Origin: Blepharisma japonicum
Taxonomy: Eukaryota; Ciliophora; Heterotrichea; Heterotrichida; Blepharismidae
Assembly: GCA_949751835.1 (NCBI GenBank)
Contig: CATKHK010000037.1
Coordinates: 248,001-312,000, forward strand
Direction of reading: 5' to 3'
Length of the DNA: 64,000 nucleotides
In this document: positions 20,970 through 33,110 of the stretch, in pieces
Layout of the letters: each line of letters begins with the position of its first letter
How positions within the stretch are numbered: the stretch's first letter is position 1
The notes under the pieces: generated by a model
What the model saw: only the letters and a program-made list of their open reading frames with translations
Told to the model about the DNA's origin: nothing
Databases searched by the model: none
Made by a program: the position numbers and the translations under genes

Positions 20970-23900
20970 ATGGCCAAAATAAGTAATGAAAACTGGAGAG
21001 AGATTGAATTGTCAGGGAGCTCTCCAATAATATCATCACTTTTTATGGGAAATGAAGTGAGTTCTGGGAGATACACCTTAGCAAGCTTTCTCCCTAAAAA
21101 CCTTTTTGAGCAATTTCAAAGGACATCAAATATTTGATTTTTACTTGTCTCGGTTTTTCAATTGATCCCTATCCAGCTAAACCCTACCAATTCTTGGACA
21201 ACGATAGCCCCACTTGGGATTTTGATCTTTTTTACATTATTAAAAGATGCTTATAATGACTATTTTCGACATAAAGATGACATCAAAATTAATTCAAGCG
21301 ATTATGATTATTGAAATGGCTCAGAAATACAAAGCATTAAATGCAAAGATATCCTTGTCGGCCATATTCTTTTTTTAAAATCTCAGCAGCAAGCTCCTGC
21401 TGATATTTTGCTTATTGCAACCGAAAGCAAAGATGGGGCTTGCTATGTCAGAGCATCTGGGATTATTGGAGAAACTAACTTAAAAAAGAAAACAGCTGTC
21501 AGCGATATTCAGAAGCTTTTCCAGACAATGGAAAGAGAATTTATTATTAAAAAAATTTCTGGACTAATAAGAATAGAGCAACCCAACAGTGATTTTTGCA
21601 GTTTTCATGGGATTCTAAATTTAAAAGGGCATCCGAAATCAATTGATTTATCTTTAGATAATTTGATATTTCGGGGAAGCACAATGCTAGGCTCGAAGTG
21701 GGCAATCGGTATTGTGCTTTATGCAGGCGAAGAAACTAAAACACAATTGAATATCCGTTCACCGCCAAAAAAGACGAGTAGAATTGAAAAGAAAGTGAAT
21801 GAGTATGTGATATACATTTTGATGTTCCTTTTGCTTATGGTAAGCTGATCTGTTTTAGCCCACTTTGTTCTTTCCACAACTGACGATACTGATACTCCAT
21901 TTGAGTCCTATATAAGTTTTACCCTCCTCTATAACAATATTACTCCTATTTCTCTGTTTGTGACAATGGACATCATCAGAATTATTCAGCTTTTCTTCAT
22001 ACAAAGAGACTCAAATAAAGAAATCATCTTCAAAACTGGAGATATTAATGAAGATTTAGGACAAGTAGAGTACATTTTGGCTGATAAAACAGGAACTTTG
22101 ACAGAAAATAAGCTATGTCTACAGACTTGTATCATTGAAAATGCTAAGTATTGCCGAGAAGATCCCTACAGTTGCGATTTAACTATAAATCTTAATGATG
22201 AAGAAAAAGGACTCTATATTTCGACACAAGATAACCATGACTCTACAAATTATGTCAGCGAAAAAAATAACTCAGATTTCCTTCAAACTGGGTCTTCTTT
22301 TAACTTTCAAAAGCTTTATGAAAATTTGGCGCTTTCAGGAGAAGGAACAAAGCTCTATGAATTTGTAAAATGCATGGCACTTTGTAATAATATAGTTCCT
22401 GGACAAGATGATAAAAGTGAATTTGTTGGAACTAGCATGGATGAAAATGCACTTGTAGAAGCAGCTGATGAGCTAGGAATTAATCTTATAAGCCGAACTA
22501 TTGACAGCTGCGTGCTGAAAATGCATGGTACAAAGGAATGCTTTCAAATTCTTGCATCATCTCCGTTTTCATCAGAAAACAAGAAATCAAGGATACTAGT
22601 AAAAAAGCAAGATCATGATATTGCCACTCTTTACGTAAAGGGATCGGTATCAGAAATGCTGCCTCTTTTCAATATCTCCCCACAAGTAAAATATGACATA
22701 GAAGAACAATCATTAGCCTTGCAATTATTAGGACAGCGTACAATACTTCTTGGCTTTCGAATTCTAAAAAAAGATGATTATAATGACTTTTTATCCAAAC
22801 TTGACTCTTGTAAAAATTTCCCAATAAACCGTGAAGGGAGAATCGAAAGTGTATATCAAGAACTTGAGTCAAATTTAGTATTCCTAGGGACTGCTGGAAT
22901 TGAAGATATAGTCACTCAAGAGACACAAAATGCTATAGACAATCTAAAAAGAGCAGGAATAAAAATATGAGTATTAAGCGGAGACAGTGAAGCAGCAACT
23001 GTTACGACTGCTTATAAAGCACACATTATTAATCGAGAAACTACTTTATTTAAAATTCATGATCTCATTAATCAATTTCTCTGTACAAAAGCTTTGCAAA
23101 ACGGAATTCTAACGCATATATATAAAGATAACTCAGTCGCAGCTTCAAGAAAAGCATCAATTGCTAGATGGGGTTCTGTAGCGAGGTCAAGAAAGCAGCA
23201 ATCTGTTTATAGAAAGCCAGCTAATGAAGCAAAACATTTTAGTCTGTTAGAAGCAAATGATGCTCCTCGTCATACTATTTGGGAAAATCATGAAAATGAA
23301 GATGCAGAAAATTTTGTTGCTATGAATGGGGTTGAAAAAATGCTTGCAGTGCATCCAATTTTTCATGATATTTCGAAACAAGAAAAGAAAATAAGTGACG
23401 CTTTTTTGAACAGACCTTTCATTCCTTTTTCAGTAGATTTTTCTATATCAATAGATAGCGCTTCATTGTCAACAGCCATGAATGATGAAGATTCTCGAAA
23501 GCTCTTGGTCTGTTTATTATTGGCTTCTCAGTCTGCTTGTTTTTATGGTCTTACCCCCAGAGATAAAGCTCTTGTCGTAAAGCTTTTGAAAGAAAACGTT
23601 AAGTTCAAACCTTTAACTCTAGCAGTTGGGGATGGTAATAATGATATTCCTATGATACAAGAAGCTGATATCGGCATTGGTGTTCTTTCTAAGGAAGAAA
23701 GCCAAGCTTCAAATTATAGTGAAATCATCATAAAAAAGTTTTCTCAGCTTGAAGACCTTCTGCTTTTCCATGGTTATTGGAACTATAACAAAATGTCAAG
23801 AGGAGTTTTGCTATTTTTTTACAAAAACTTTTTGTTAACGATGATCACATTTGTATATATTTGGTACACTGATTACTCAGACACATCAATATTTAATGAT

Positions 23901-26900
23901 ACTCTATTAGTCGGCTATAATATCTTTTTTACAACACTTCCTATCATAGTTATGAGTGTTTTTGATGATCCTCTACCAAATTTCCAAATTAGAGAATATC
24001 CCCAAATTTATTCTGAAGGAATAAAATGTGCTCAATTTAATGTTTGGAGATTTTTAGAATGTATAGCTTTTTCAATATGCCAAGGGCTTTTTATTTCTTT
24101 ATTTGGAATGTATGCGTTTGGTGGAATTCAAAATAATTCAGGGTTTGTGGAGGATTATAGTCTGATAGGGACCAGCTTGTATATAGCGACAGTCTTTGCG
24201 GTCCTTATTCAGATTTGGATACAGACTTATGCTTTTGGGTTTATATATATAGCCACTCATTTTGTGTCAATAGCTTTGCTGATATGTGCAATTATTATTG
24301 TTACTGCATGGGATTTTACTGATAATGATTTATATGGAGTAGGGGAGCAAATTGGAAATTCCTCTGTATCGCTGATGCTCATATTTTTGCTTCCTTTGGT
24401 ATGTGTGATGACATCATTGATGTACTTTGCATATAAAACAGTTTTCCATCCAAGCTTATTGGTAAAAATTAAGCGGATGTCATTTGGACGACCTTTGTTT
24501 TATAAGTTTTTAAGACTAGAAGAATATTCCACATGCCTAGTTAAAGCGTATAAGCCTACTAGCAATACAAAGAGTAATGTAGAAAATGAAGCTTTTGAGA
24601 TGAATAAATTCACGCTTAGGTTTTTGACACCATATATAGAGAAGCTTTATAGTGAAGGATATATCAAGGAAAACCTAACATACTATAAGATTATTGTAAG
24701 CTTATTATGAGTTTTGCTTATAATTTGAACCTTTTTAGAATCATTTCTGCTCTCAGTGACACTTTCATATATTTTAATGAGAATTATACTGTGCATCGCT
24801 TTCACAATAATTTTGATTATTGTTTGGACTGATTATTTTAAACATAATTATTTGGAATTTACCTTGATAATCATTTTTATTGGTATATTAGTTAAATTCG
24901 GCACTGAAATGGCTTATGCAAAAGCAGGACCCTTAGCAACAGGCTGTGTGCCATCTCTTACATATATTCTGTTTAATGTAGACTGATATTTAATAACGTT
25001 TCTAAATGCTCAAAACTTAATTTTGCACGTTATATCTATATCCTACACTTATGCTGAACAAAATATGAGTGCTACAGAAGCTGCTTTGATAATCCTTAGC
25101 TTTATCACTATAAACACATCAATTACATTCACTTCTGCAATTGTAGGATATGTATTGGATAGAACTAAAAGACTTGAATATAAATATACTCGGATTAAAG
25201 AAGCGGGTATTGAAAAAACACAAGAAATTTTAAGCTTTTTATTGCCAGCTTTTGTTAAAAAAAGAGTAAAAGAAGGAGCTCGTTATATTGCTGAAGATCA
25301 GGGAACCGTTACGATACTTTTTTGCGATATTTGCGATTTTGACACAATTTGTTCAGAGTATACACCAATTGAGTTGACAACGTTTTTAGATGAGCTTTTT
25401 CAAAAATTTGACCAGTTTTGTACTGCTATTGGAGTTACTAAAATAGAAACTGTAGGAAAAACTTATATGGCATGCGCTGGGCTAAAGGATAGTGAGCTAG
25501 AAATGGAAGATTATATTAAAAAAGTGTCCCATGCTCGAAGGACTATTGAACTTGCTTTTGCAATGATTTCGCATGTGCAAACAGTAGGGCTAAAAAATGG
25601 ATCATTGCTGAATGTAAAAATCGGAATTAATAGTGGGGAAGTTACTGCTGGAGTTGTAGGCTATCATAAACCGCAGTTTTCTCTTGTAGGGGATACTGTA
25701 AATACTGCAAGTAGAATGTGCTCAACTCTTGAAGAATACAACAAAATTCAAATCTCTAAGGAAACTTATGATTTGATAGGAGATTATAAAGGACTTGCAT
25801 TTATAAATAATAGGGTTGAGGCTAAAGGCAAAGGAACCCTTGACACCTTTATAGTATCCGAAGGATTACAGCCAAATTCAGATGAAATTGAAACAATTCA
25901 GTTAAGTCCTGAAACCAAAACCCCAGGAAATAATTCTTTATTTAGAAAAATATCACTCCAACTGCATGATCACGATAACAATAATGGCAGCCCTCAAAGC
26001 CCAAATCAAAAAGGAAAAAGTAGCCAAAGACTGACACAGCTTAACATTGAATCAGAATTTTTGCATCAAAACGAAGCAGAAATATTAGAAAAAATAAATA
26101 TTTTTGATTTTCAGTGCAAAGAAAACGCTTTTCAAAGAAAATTCAGGCGAGATAAATTGCTAAACAATAAAGCTATGATGTATTACAGCTTGCTTATAGC
26201 ATTGATCAATTCATCTATACTTTTATTTTTCTGCATTCTTGAGCATTTTTTGCTTTCTGACTATTCTCAAACAGAAAATATTATATGTCGCTCTGTAATT
26301 GTAGGAACACTTTTAATATTATTTTTGGGCTATAACAAGATATATCTCAGAAGAATTTATCCAATCGCTCTAATAGCCATTTTATTTGCGATGGTCCTTA
26401 ATACTTTATTTTACATTACAAGTGACACAAAGAGACCTGTTGACTTAATAGCATTAGAAATCATGTATATTATTTTGATCCTAAATTTTACAGGAGCACT
26501 CAATATAGCACTCATTATTTGGTCGAGCTTAGGAATTTTCATCCCATGGGTGACTTTAGCATTTTTTAATTCAGATCCATCTTTAAACATAGCAAATGCG
26601 CTGCTTGTATTAGGATTTTCTATTATAAACACCTCAGCTGCATTCGGAAGAGAAAAAAATCTGAGGACTTATTTTAACATGCAGAAATTGGCTGAGAAAG
26701 AAATAGAAAAGACTGACAAGCTACTCACACAGATGATGCCGCCTCATGTAGTAGAAAATATGAAACAAGGAAAAGCTATTACAGATAGGCTGTTTAGGGT
26801 AACTTTACTATTTGCTGATATTGTTGGCTTTACAGCTTGGAGTTCTAATAAAACCCCTAAAGACGTAGTAGGGATGCTTTCTGAGCTGTTTACCAGATTT

Positions 26901-27350
26901 GATAAAATGTGTGTAAATCATAATGTTTATAAAGTTCATACTATTGGAGATTGCTATGTAGTTATGGGGTATAATGGCAATGAGTCAAGAGATCCAGCAC
27001 AGGAGTGCTTAAATATGATCAATATGGCAAAAGCCATGATAGAAATTATTGAAGAGGTTAATAGAGAAAATAACAGCCAATTAAAAATGAGAATCGGACT
27101 GCATACTGGTGAAGTTATTGCTGGGATCATTGGAACTACTATTGTGAGATATGATATATATGGCCCTGATGTTTTAATAGCAAATAAAATGGAAAGTGGA
27201 GGATTGGCAGGCTACATTAATGTTAGCGATATTACCAGAGAAATATTGGAAGAAAGGTATCCATCAATGTTTTCATATGAATTCAATAAGGAAATTGAAG
27301 CAAAGTCCATCAAAAGAAAGCATAAGAGTTATTTCATTGAGTTCAAATAA
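20970..27350 (+). CDS. P4-type ATPase / guanylyl cyclase fusion protein
   Basis: 2126 residues, one exon, ATG 20970 to TAA; at least a dozen TGA codons read as Trp, one in GIKIWVLSGD. The N-terminal 1250 residues are a phospholipid-flippase-like P4-ATPase: GETNLK (from residue 167), phosphorylation site DKTGTLT (D372) and GDGNNDI (from about 887), with flanking membrane helices. Two cyclase domains follow, each after its own membrane block. C1 (about 1440-1620) has guanine-specifying E1493 and transition-state N1578 and R1582, but K1497 stands at the second metal position. C2 (about 1940-2125) has both metal Asp (D1950, D1994) but lacks the Arg (NKMES, 2072-2076). So C1 and C2 make one composite site with roles inverted relative to mammalian adenylyl cyclase. 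This architecture is known from Paramecium, Tetrahymena and Plasmodium and makes cGMP at the plasma membrane. Confidence 0.96.
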
Positions 27351-27949
27351 AAAGCAGTAATTATAAAATCAAAATTAGATCAAGAAGCAATTAATAATTG
27401 ATTGTTTATTTTTTGTCTACTTGTCTATATGTGTCGACTGCGATGTAAATTTTTTAAGATTATTAACTTTTATATAATAGCTTTTTAGGATTTCAATTGA
27501 GTGAAATGGTTATTTAAAAATTATAGATGGAAAAACAAAAAGAAGCAACCAATTTGAAGATGAGGCAAGAAAAATGCTTCAAGGGTTGGATGTTAGTAAA
27601 TTACGAGCAAAGACTTCAAGCTGTAGAAGAACACATTAAAATTTAGAGGATGAGCTTGGGCAAAGAGAAGATCTCTTGCACTTTATTGACGAACTCATAA
27701 AAAATAAGAGGAAGAAGCATAGCTAAAATATCAAAACGAATAAATTAAAATTTATATGAAATATAATAAATTTGAAGTTAAGACAAGTTAAAGTCCTCAT
27801 ATAAATTTTGGAGAAATTAAATATATTTTCGAACAACATAACACTTAATAAAAAAATTTATAAAACTATACAATTATTAAAGAATTACTTCCTAAACTGC
27901 TGTTGCTCCTGCTTTGATGGCAAGAACCTCAAAAGCGCTATTTTAGCAT
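27351..27949. other. Intergenic stretch between cyclase gene and array
   Basis: About 600 nt, AT-rich, holding one coding-like relic (next entry) and the 3' flank of array gene A, including remnants of the lost C-terminal tail of A. Confidence 0.5.
27510..27724 (+). pseudogene. Short charged coding relic
   Basis: One frame reads QFEDEARKMLQGLDVSKLRA, is stopped by a TAA, then resumes in the same frame with NLEDELGQREDLLHFIDELI and ends at TAA. The helical heptad-like pattern and continuity on both sides of one stop suggest a decayed coiled-coil gene. There is no good ATG and no 15/16-nt intron that removes the stop. Confidence 0.35.
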
Positions 27950-30900
27950 TTATATAATCTTTTTCTCATTTTTAGGTATCTTTTCTTCTGAATAAACTTC
28001 CTTGTTCCTGCTTCTTTTTACAACATAATAAGCTTCTCTTATAGAATTTATCAGAGGTCCAATTGTTTGCACTAGCATGAGAGAAACAGTAAAATACATA
28101 ATTAAATTATCCATAATATTAATTCCAGCAGGACTCAGATCAAAAAAATATGGACTAAGGAGTGTGAAAATAATAAAAATCCCAAACTCAGTAATTAGGT
28201 TTGTTGCTTGAATAATAGAGTTTTCAAAAGGTTGGTAAACAATTAAAAATAAAACAATCTATATAAAGAATACACATAAAGATGAAACTGCATTTATTGT
28301 GAGTTGAGTTTGAGGAAAGTCATTTAAAAATATTTGGGTGATAATAAAAATTGAGCGCCTTGCAAAAAATAGAGTATAAAATTGCGTGCCCATAAATCCT
28401 GGATTATTCTTGAATTCGTAATATAATGACCTTCAAGTTGCAAACCAATTTTTATCCCCTCTACTTACGATTTTGCTTAAATTTTTGAAGCTAAAATATG
28501 CAAGGAGAAAAGGAGTAATTCCTATAAGTATCTAAATTATCATTACAATAAAAAATCAGCAAAGAAGATAATTAGCGAGCCAAAATGGTTTTTCTAAAAT
28601 TTCATAATCTTCTACACTTAAAACCCCAATTATAGAGGCAAAGCCAATCTCAAGATATCACAAAATCCAAAATCGTAAAAAAGTACCAAATTTATACTCT
28701 CTAAATATTTTTTTTAGTTTCTTTCCAATAAATCTTTGAGAACATTTAGAAAAAAAATAAACAATAGGGATTGCAGTTATAACACTGCACAGAACAGTTA
28801 GATCATTTCCAATATTTACAAGTATCAAATAACTATCGTATCCATATCTTCTTGCTTGATAATAAGGAATATTACTTTGATTTTCATCAATAAATAATAA
28901 AAATAAATTTGGAATAAAATTAAAATCACTTAACGACTTTAAAAATGCAGAAACTTTATCTGTCATAGGGTAATTTGCATAAGGTATGTAGGAAATAAAT
29001 TGAATAGTGTTCAGCATAGTTCATAGAGATGAAGGATTTGGGTTAAGCATTGCTAAAGCTACACTTGATCCAACCAAAGCTTTGACTCCAGAAGATACTT
29101 GCTTTTGAATTTGAACCACTTCTTGCTCTTCAGAAGTCATTAAAGATTCATACAATGTACCTGATAAAGACTCTTCATGGAGTACACCTCCAGAGATAGA
29201 AACTATACTTGCCGAATATATAAAATGTACTGTAATTATAGTTCCATTTGAAATTTTTCCATCAAAGCTGCATGATATTAAATATTCTTTGTTTGAAATT
29301 TGAGAGAGTGATCATGATGGAATTGTATTATTATGAATTTCGATCAAAATTTGTTCGTTTCTCAAAACCTGCTTTAAGATATCACTGAAGTTCAAAACCA
29401 AGGTATTGTTTTTGTTGACGACAAGACTTACATTAAAGGGGATATATATGCATTCAGTCGTTCCTATATATCCAGGAGAACAAGCACAGTTTCCAGAGCT
29501 CAATAAAGCATTGCTAACACATCATGTGCATTTATTTTCGCTATCACATTGAGCACAGAGTGAAGGACAATCATGACAAGAATCGTTTACTTTGAATTGC
29601 CATTGATGGCAACTCTCACATATTCCTGAACTTGAGTTCCAAGCAAGATCATAGTCACATTGACAGTTTGCCGTGTTTGAAGTACCAGAAATACATTTAA
29701 GGCAGGAATCTGCGGCAAAATTATAGCAGGATGCACATTTTTGATTAGCACAAAGATTACAAAATTTACTGGAACCCTTACAACTACTACATCCGCTGCT
29801 GCACTTTGAGCATTTATTATACTCTGGACCAATCCAGTACTGGTCAATTAAACAGTTAGGAATGCAGATTCCATTTATCTGGCATGCTTTGCAAGTTTCT
29901 GTGCACTGCGCCGTAGGTAGCGCAAATGATGATATGCTTTTTACTGAGTTATAGCCCTTGATATCGTAAATAAATCCTTTGAAATGATTTTTATAACCTG
30001 ATGAATCGTTTTCTGCTCCCAATGCAAAAGTGATATCTGTTTTGGTATCTTTAAAATAGTCAGAACCTATATCGATTTCATGATCAATAATTCCGTTTAA
30101 ATAAAGCGATATTTTTGTCTGCTTTAAAGTTGTATATTCTGCTGTAAAAGCAATAAGGCTTCATTCGTAGGATTCAAGGCTTTGCAAATAAAAGAGGGAA
30201 TTCAGCCCAGAAGTCTTAAAGTTTAATAAAATTACAGGAATCCCAGCTGCTAATTTAACAGAGAAGATTGGATTGTAAAGCAAATCTTGTTTTGAGACAA
30301 TACTTCCAAAACCATTCTCAATATTGATTCATATTGAAAAAGTAAAAGAATAGCCAAAGCTAAGAACTGGGCTGTTATAGCCTGGATAAATAGGTAAATG
30401 CATAAGTGAGCTCACTCCGTCAAAATAAAACCCTCTGTATAAAGCAGGTACTGGGTCAAAGTCATCATAATCTGGATAAAAAGCTGTGCTGTTTCCAGTT
30501 AGCGCTGGAATTTTGCTTTGTTTATCAAAAACAACTCCTTCCAAAGTATCAAAAGATAGGTAGAAAATGAAAGGATCACTTTCAATACACATTGATCCAC
30601 TTCCTGTAAATCCGTCTGGGCACTTAGAAATGCACCATCCTAAATACATATAAAAGCCAGAGGCACAAATAACGCAATCTGCTGGAGAAGATGACGCGCA
30701 AGTGTTGCATGTTGAATCACATTGAACGCATTCTTCAACTGATAAATCTCAGTAATAGCCAATATTGCAAGCGCAAGGGGTTCCAGACGCATTAGAAACG
30801 CATTTTGTGCATAAACCTGCTAGGAATCCTGTACAGACACTACAAAGTGGATCATTACAAACATTGCAGGATAAATTTCTAACACAACCATTTGCACATG

Positions 30901-32476
30901 AATTACAGTTTGTAGACGTAGCACCATTCATCCATTGAGATAGAGGGCAACTTCAAAGGCAGCGAGCGACTGCTCCTGTACCACATATTTGATCAGAGTA
31001 TTGAGTATTAAAATTAGAAACTGCTACGTTTCATAGAGTGAATTGATAAATATATCCCAAAAATGTGCTAGAAGAGCTTTTTCCAAGAATCAATACATTG
31101 TTTACAGCATCTCTATATATATTCCCGCTACTTGTTGAAGATATTTGTGGGGAATTATTGAGGTAAGGTGTAAATGTTGTAGATATTGTTGATGATGAAA
31201 ATGAAACAATAAAAGAAATATAAACCCAAGCTGAATTTGGAGGGTTAAGTGCTGCAGTTGTAACTGTAGTAGTTGCTTCTGTCTTACTTTCTAATACAAT
31301 AGTCATAATACCAAGAGCAGAGATCTTTATTTTATATCCAGAGCTATTTGTCAAGATATCTCCTGAGCCAGATAATATCCAAGTCCACATTCCAATTGAA
31401 AAATTAAGTGAAATATAAATAGTTGAAGTCGTTTGAAGATATGAGCTTCCTTGAAAATAGAGTCCTCGATTTTTAGCTGGGATCGGATCTACTGCTTCAG
31501 GAGTATTGAAAAAGTAGTAATTACTTGAGCTTGTCCCTGTTTGAAATAATCCATAAGCCCCATAAAAATAATTAGCAAAATTTTGATCAATAACCGCTGT
31601 TGAAACCGAAGCACAAGTTGTTCCAAATCCATATGGACACGCTCTTAAACAAATACTTGAAACTAACACGTTTGTACCTGAGCAAGACGTACAACTAAAA
31701 TTATCAGAGCTACATGATATACATAATTTGTCACAAAAGACGCATGTTCTTGAAGCCGTTACCCAATAAGTTCCTGCATTACATTGACACACTCCAGAAA
31801 CAGGGCTAGCATTAACAATACAATTAGTGCACGTCAGAGTATCCACGTTGCATTCCAAGCATCTCGCTTGATAGCACATATTACAATGATCGGCTACATT
31901 ACAGTCTCCACTTACTAAAATAATTCCTGAAAGCTTTGGATTATCAGAAACCTGATTTAATCGAACTACTAATTTGCCACCTGAATAAGCTCCAGATATT
32001 ACATTTCCTGAAATTGAAACTGAATTACTTGATAGTGTGAAGGTTGCAAAAATATCATAAGCTGTAAAAGATCCAACTTTAGAAAATATATTTAAATTTT
32101 GTTCAACAATATAGTCTCCAATTTGTACAGTAAATATTCTGTAACTAGTGCTTGTATATCATATTTCAGCAAATTGGAGAATAATTACATATGTCCCATC
32201 TGCGACAATAGGGAGGTCATATCCTCAAGTCGCTCAGCCTACTCTTTCAGATTGGTAAATTAATTCATTTGCTGTATGAGCTATACTTACGCCTGGATTA
32301 GTTCAACTACTGGTTCCAGGAGTATAATAGTTATCAGCTGAGTAGGAAAAGCCAAAAGAGGATGCATAAGCTGGGCCTCCTGAATTGATAGCTAAAATAA
32401 TTGTCGAGGCATCAAGAGAGCAGATGACTAAAATTTTCAGAGAAATCAAAGTAATGTAAAGCTGGCGAACTTTCAT
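27950..32476 (-). CDS. Array gene A: malectin/LamG/Cys-rich multi-pass surface receptor (C-tail truncated)
   Basis: 1498 residues; 15-nt introns at 28531-28545 (GTAATGATAATTTAG) and 28259-28273 (GTATTCTTTATATAG). Layout, shared by the family: signal peptide (1-20); malectin-like domain (about 22-190; ILQFAEIWYT, GGKLVVR); Cys-rich module (195-275); LamG-like domain 1 (280-480); Cys-rich 2 (490-620); LamG-like 2 (625-855); Cys-rich 3 (860-1010); a beta-rich spacer (1010-1125); then 7-9 membrane helices (about 1130-1470). The ectodomain suggests sugar or glycoprotein binding; the membrane part is not a family I can name. In A the cytoplasmic tail stops at KNEKKII, about 35 residues early, and decayed tail sequence remains downstream. 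Malectin loop: PGTSSWTNPGVS. I read the whole frame and found no TAA/TAG. Confidence 0.9.
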
Positions 32477-33110
32477 TTTTTTATAAATCGTATAAATTTA
32501 GGATAATATGATGAAGTTTGGGTAGCATAAAAATATAAAAATACTTACTCAGAATTATTAATCTTAATAATAATAATATATCTTTATGCTGCTAATATAT
32601 GATAAAATTAATTTCTCATCAATTACTGTATTTTAGGATATTATATTTTTTATAAGCTAATCTCATAATCCAACAATTTTCTTCACACTTTTTTTAAGGT
32701 TTGCTATTATTATGCGTTGCTTCTGATTGCTTCTTTTATGCTTAATTCCTCTTGAATTTTATATTTATCTCTTCTATGGATTGAGCCTTCTTGAATTCTA
32801 ATATCATTTTAAATTTTATTTATTTATTTATAATTAATAGGGAATTTGATATAGCTAGTCTTTTCTATTCATATATAAAATAGAAAGCAATAATCTATAC
32901 TAAGTGTTATCATTAAAAACAGTTCTAACTGATTTCTATTCCAAAAAATATATTAAAGCTAGAAAAATGCTGTCGCTGATTTCAATTACATAAGATTTGC
33001 TGATTTCAATTAATATTCTCATAAGATTTGCTAACAAAATTAATAAAAAATAATGCTTAGCTTCAAATTTATTAATTTATAATTTTAGCTATACAATTAT
33101 TGGTAAAAAA
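32477..33110. other. Spacer A-B
   Basis: 634 nt. Holds the promoter block of A at its left end and the 3' flank of B at its right end. A diverged version of the spacer frame seen in D-E lies near 32.71-32.80 kb (minus strand, EEINIKIQEELSIKEAIR, no ATG). Confidence 0.5.

Noticed and set aside
22900-23100. Splitting the P4-ATPase/cyclase gene at TGA codons into several genes
   Set aside because: Each TGA falls in a conserved or hydrophobic Trp position and all pieces are in one frame, so TGA is Trp.
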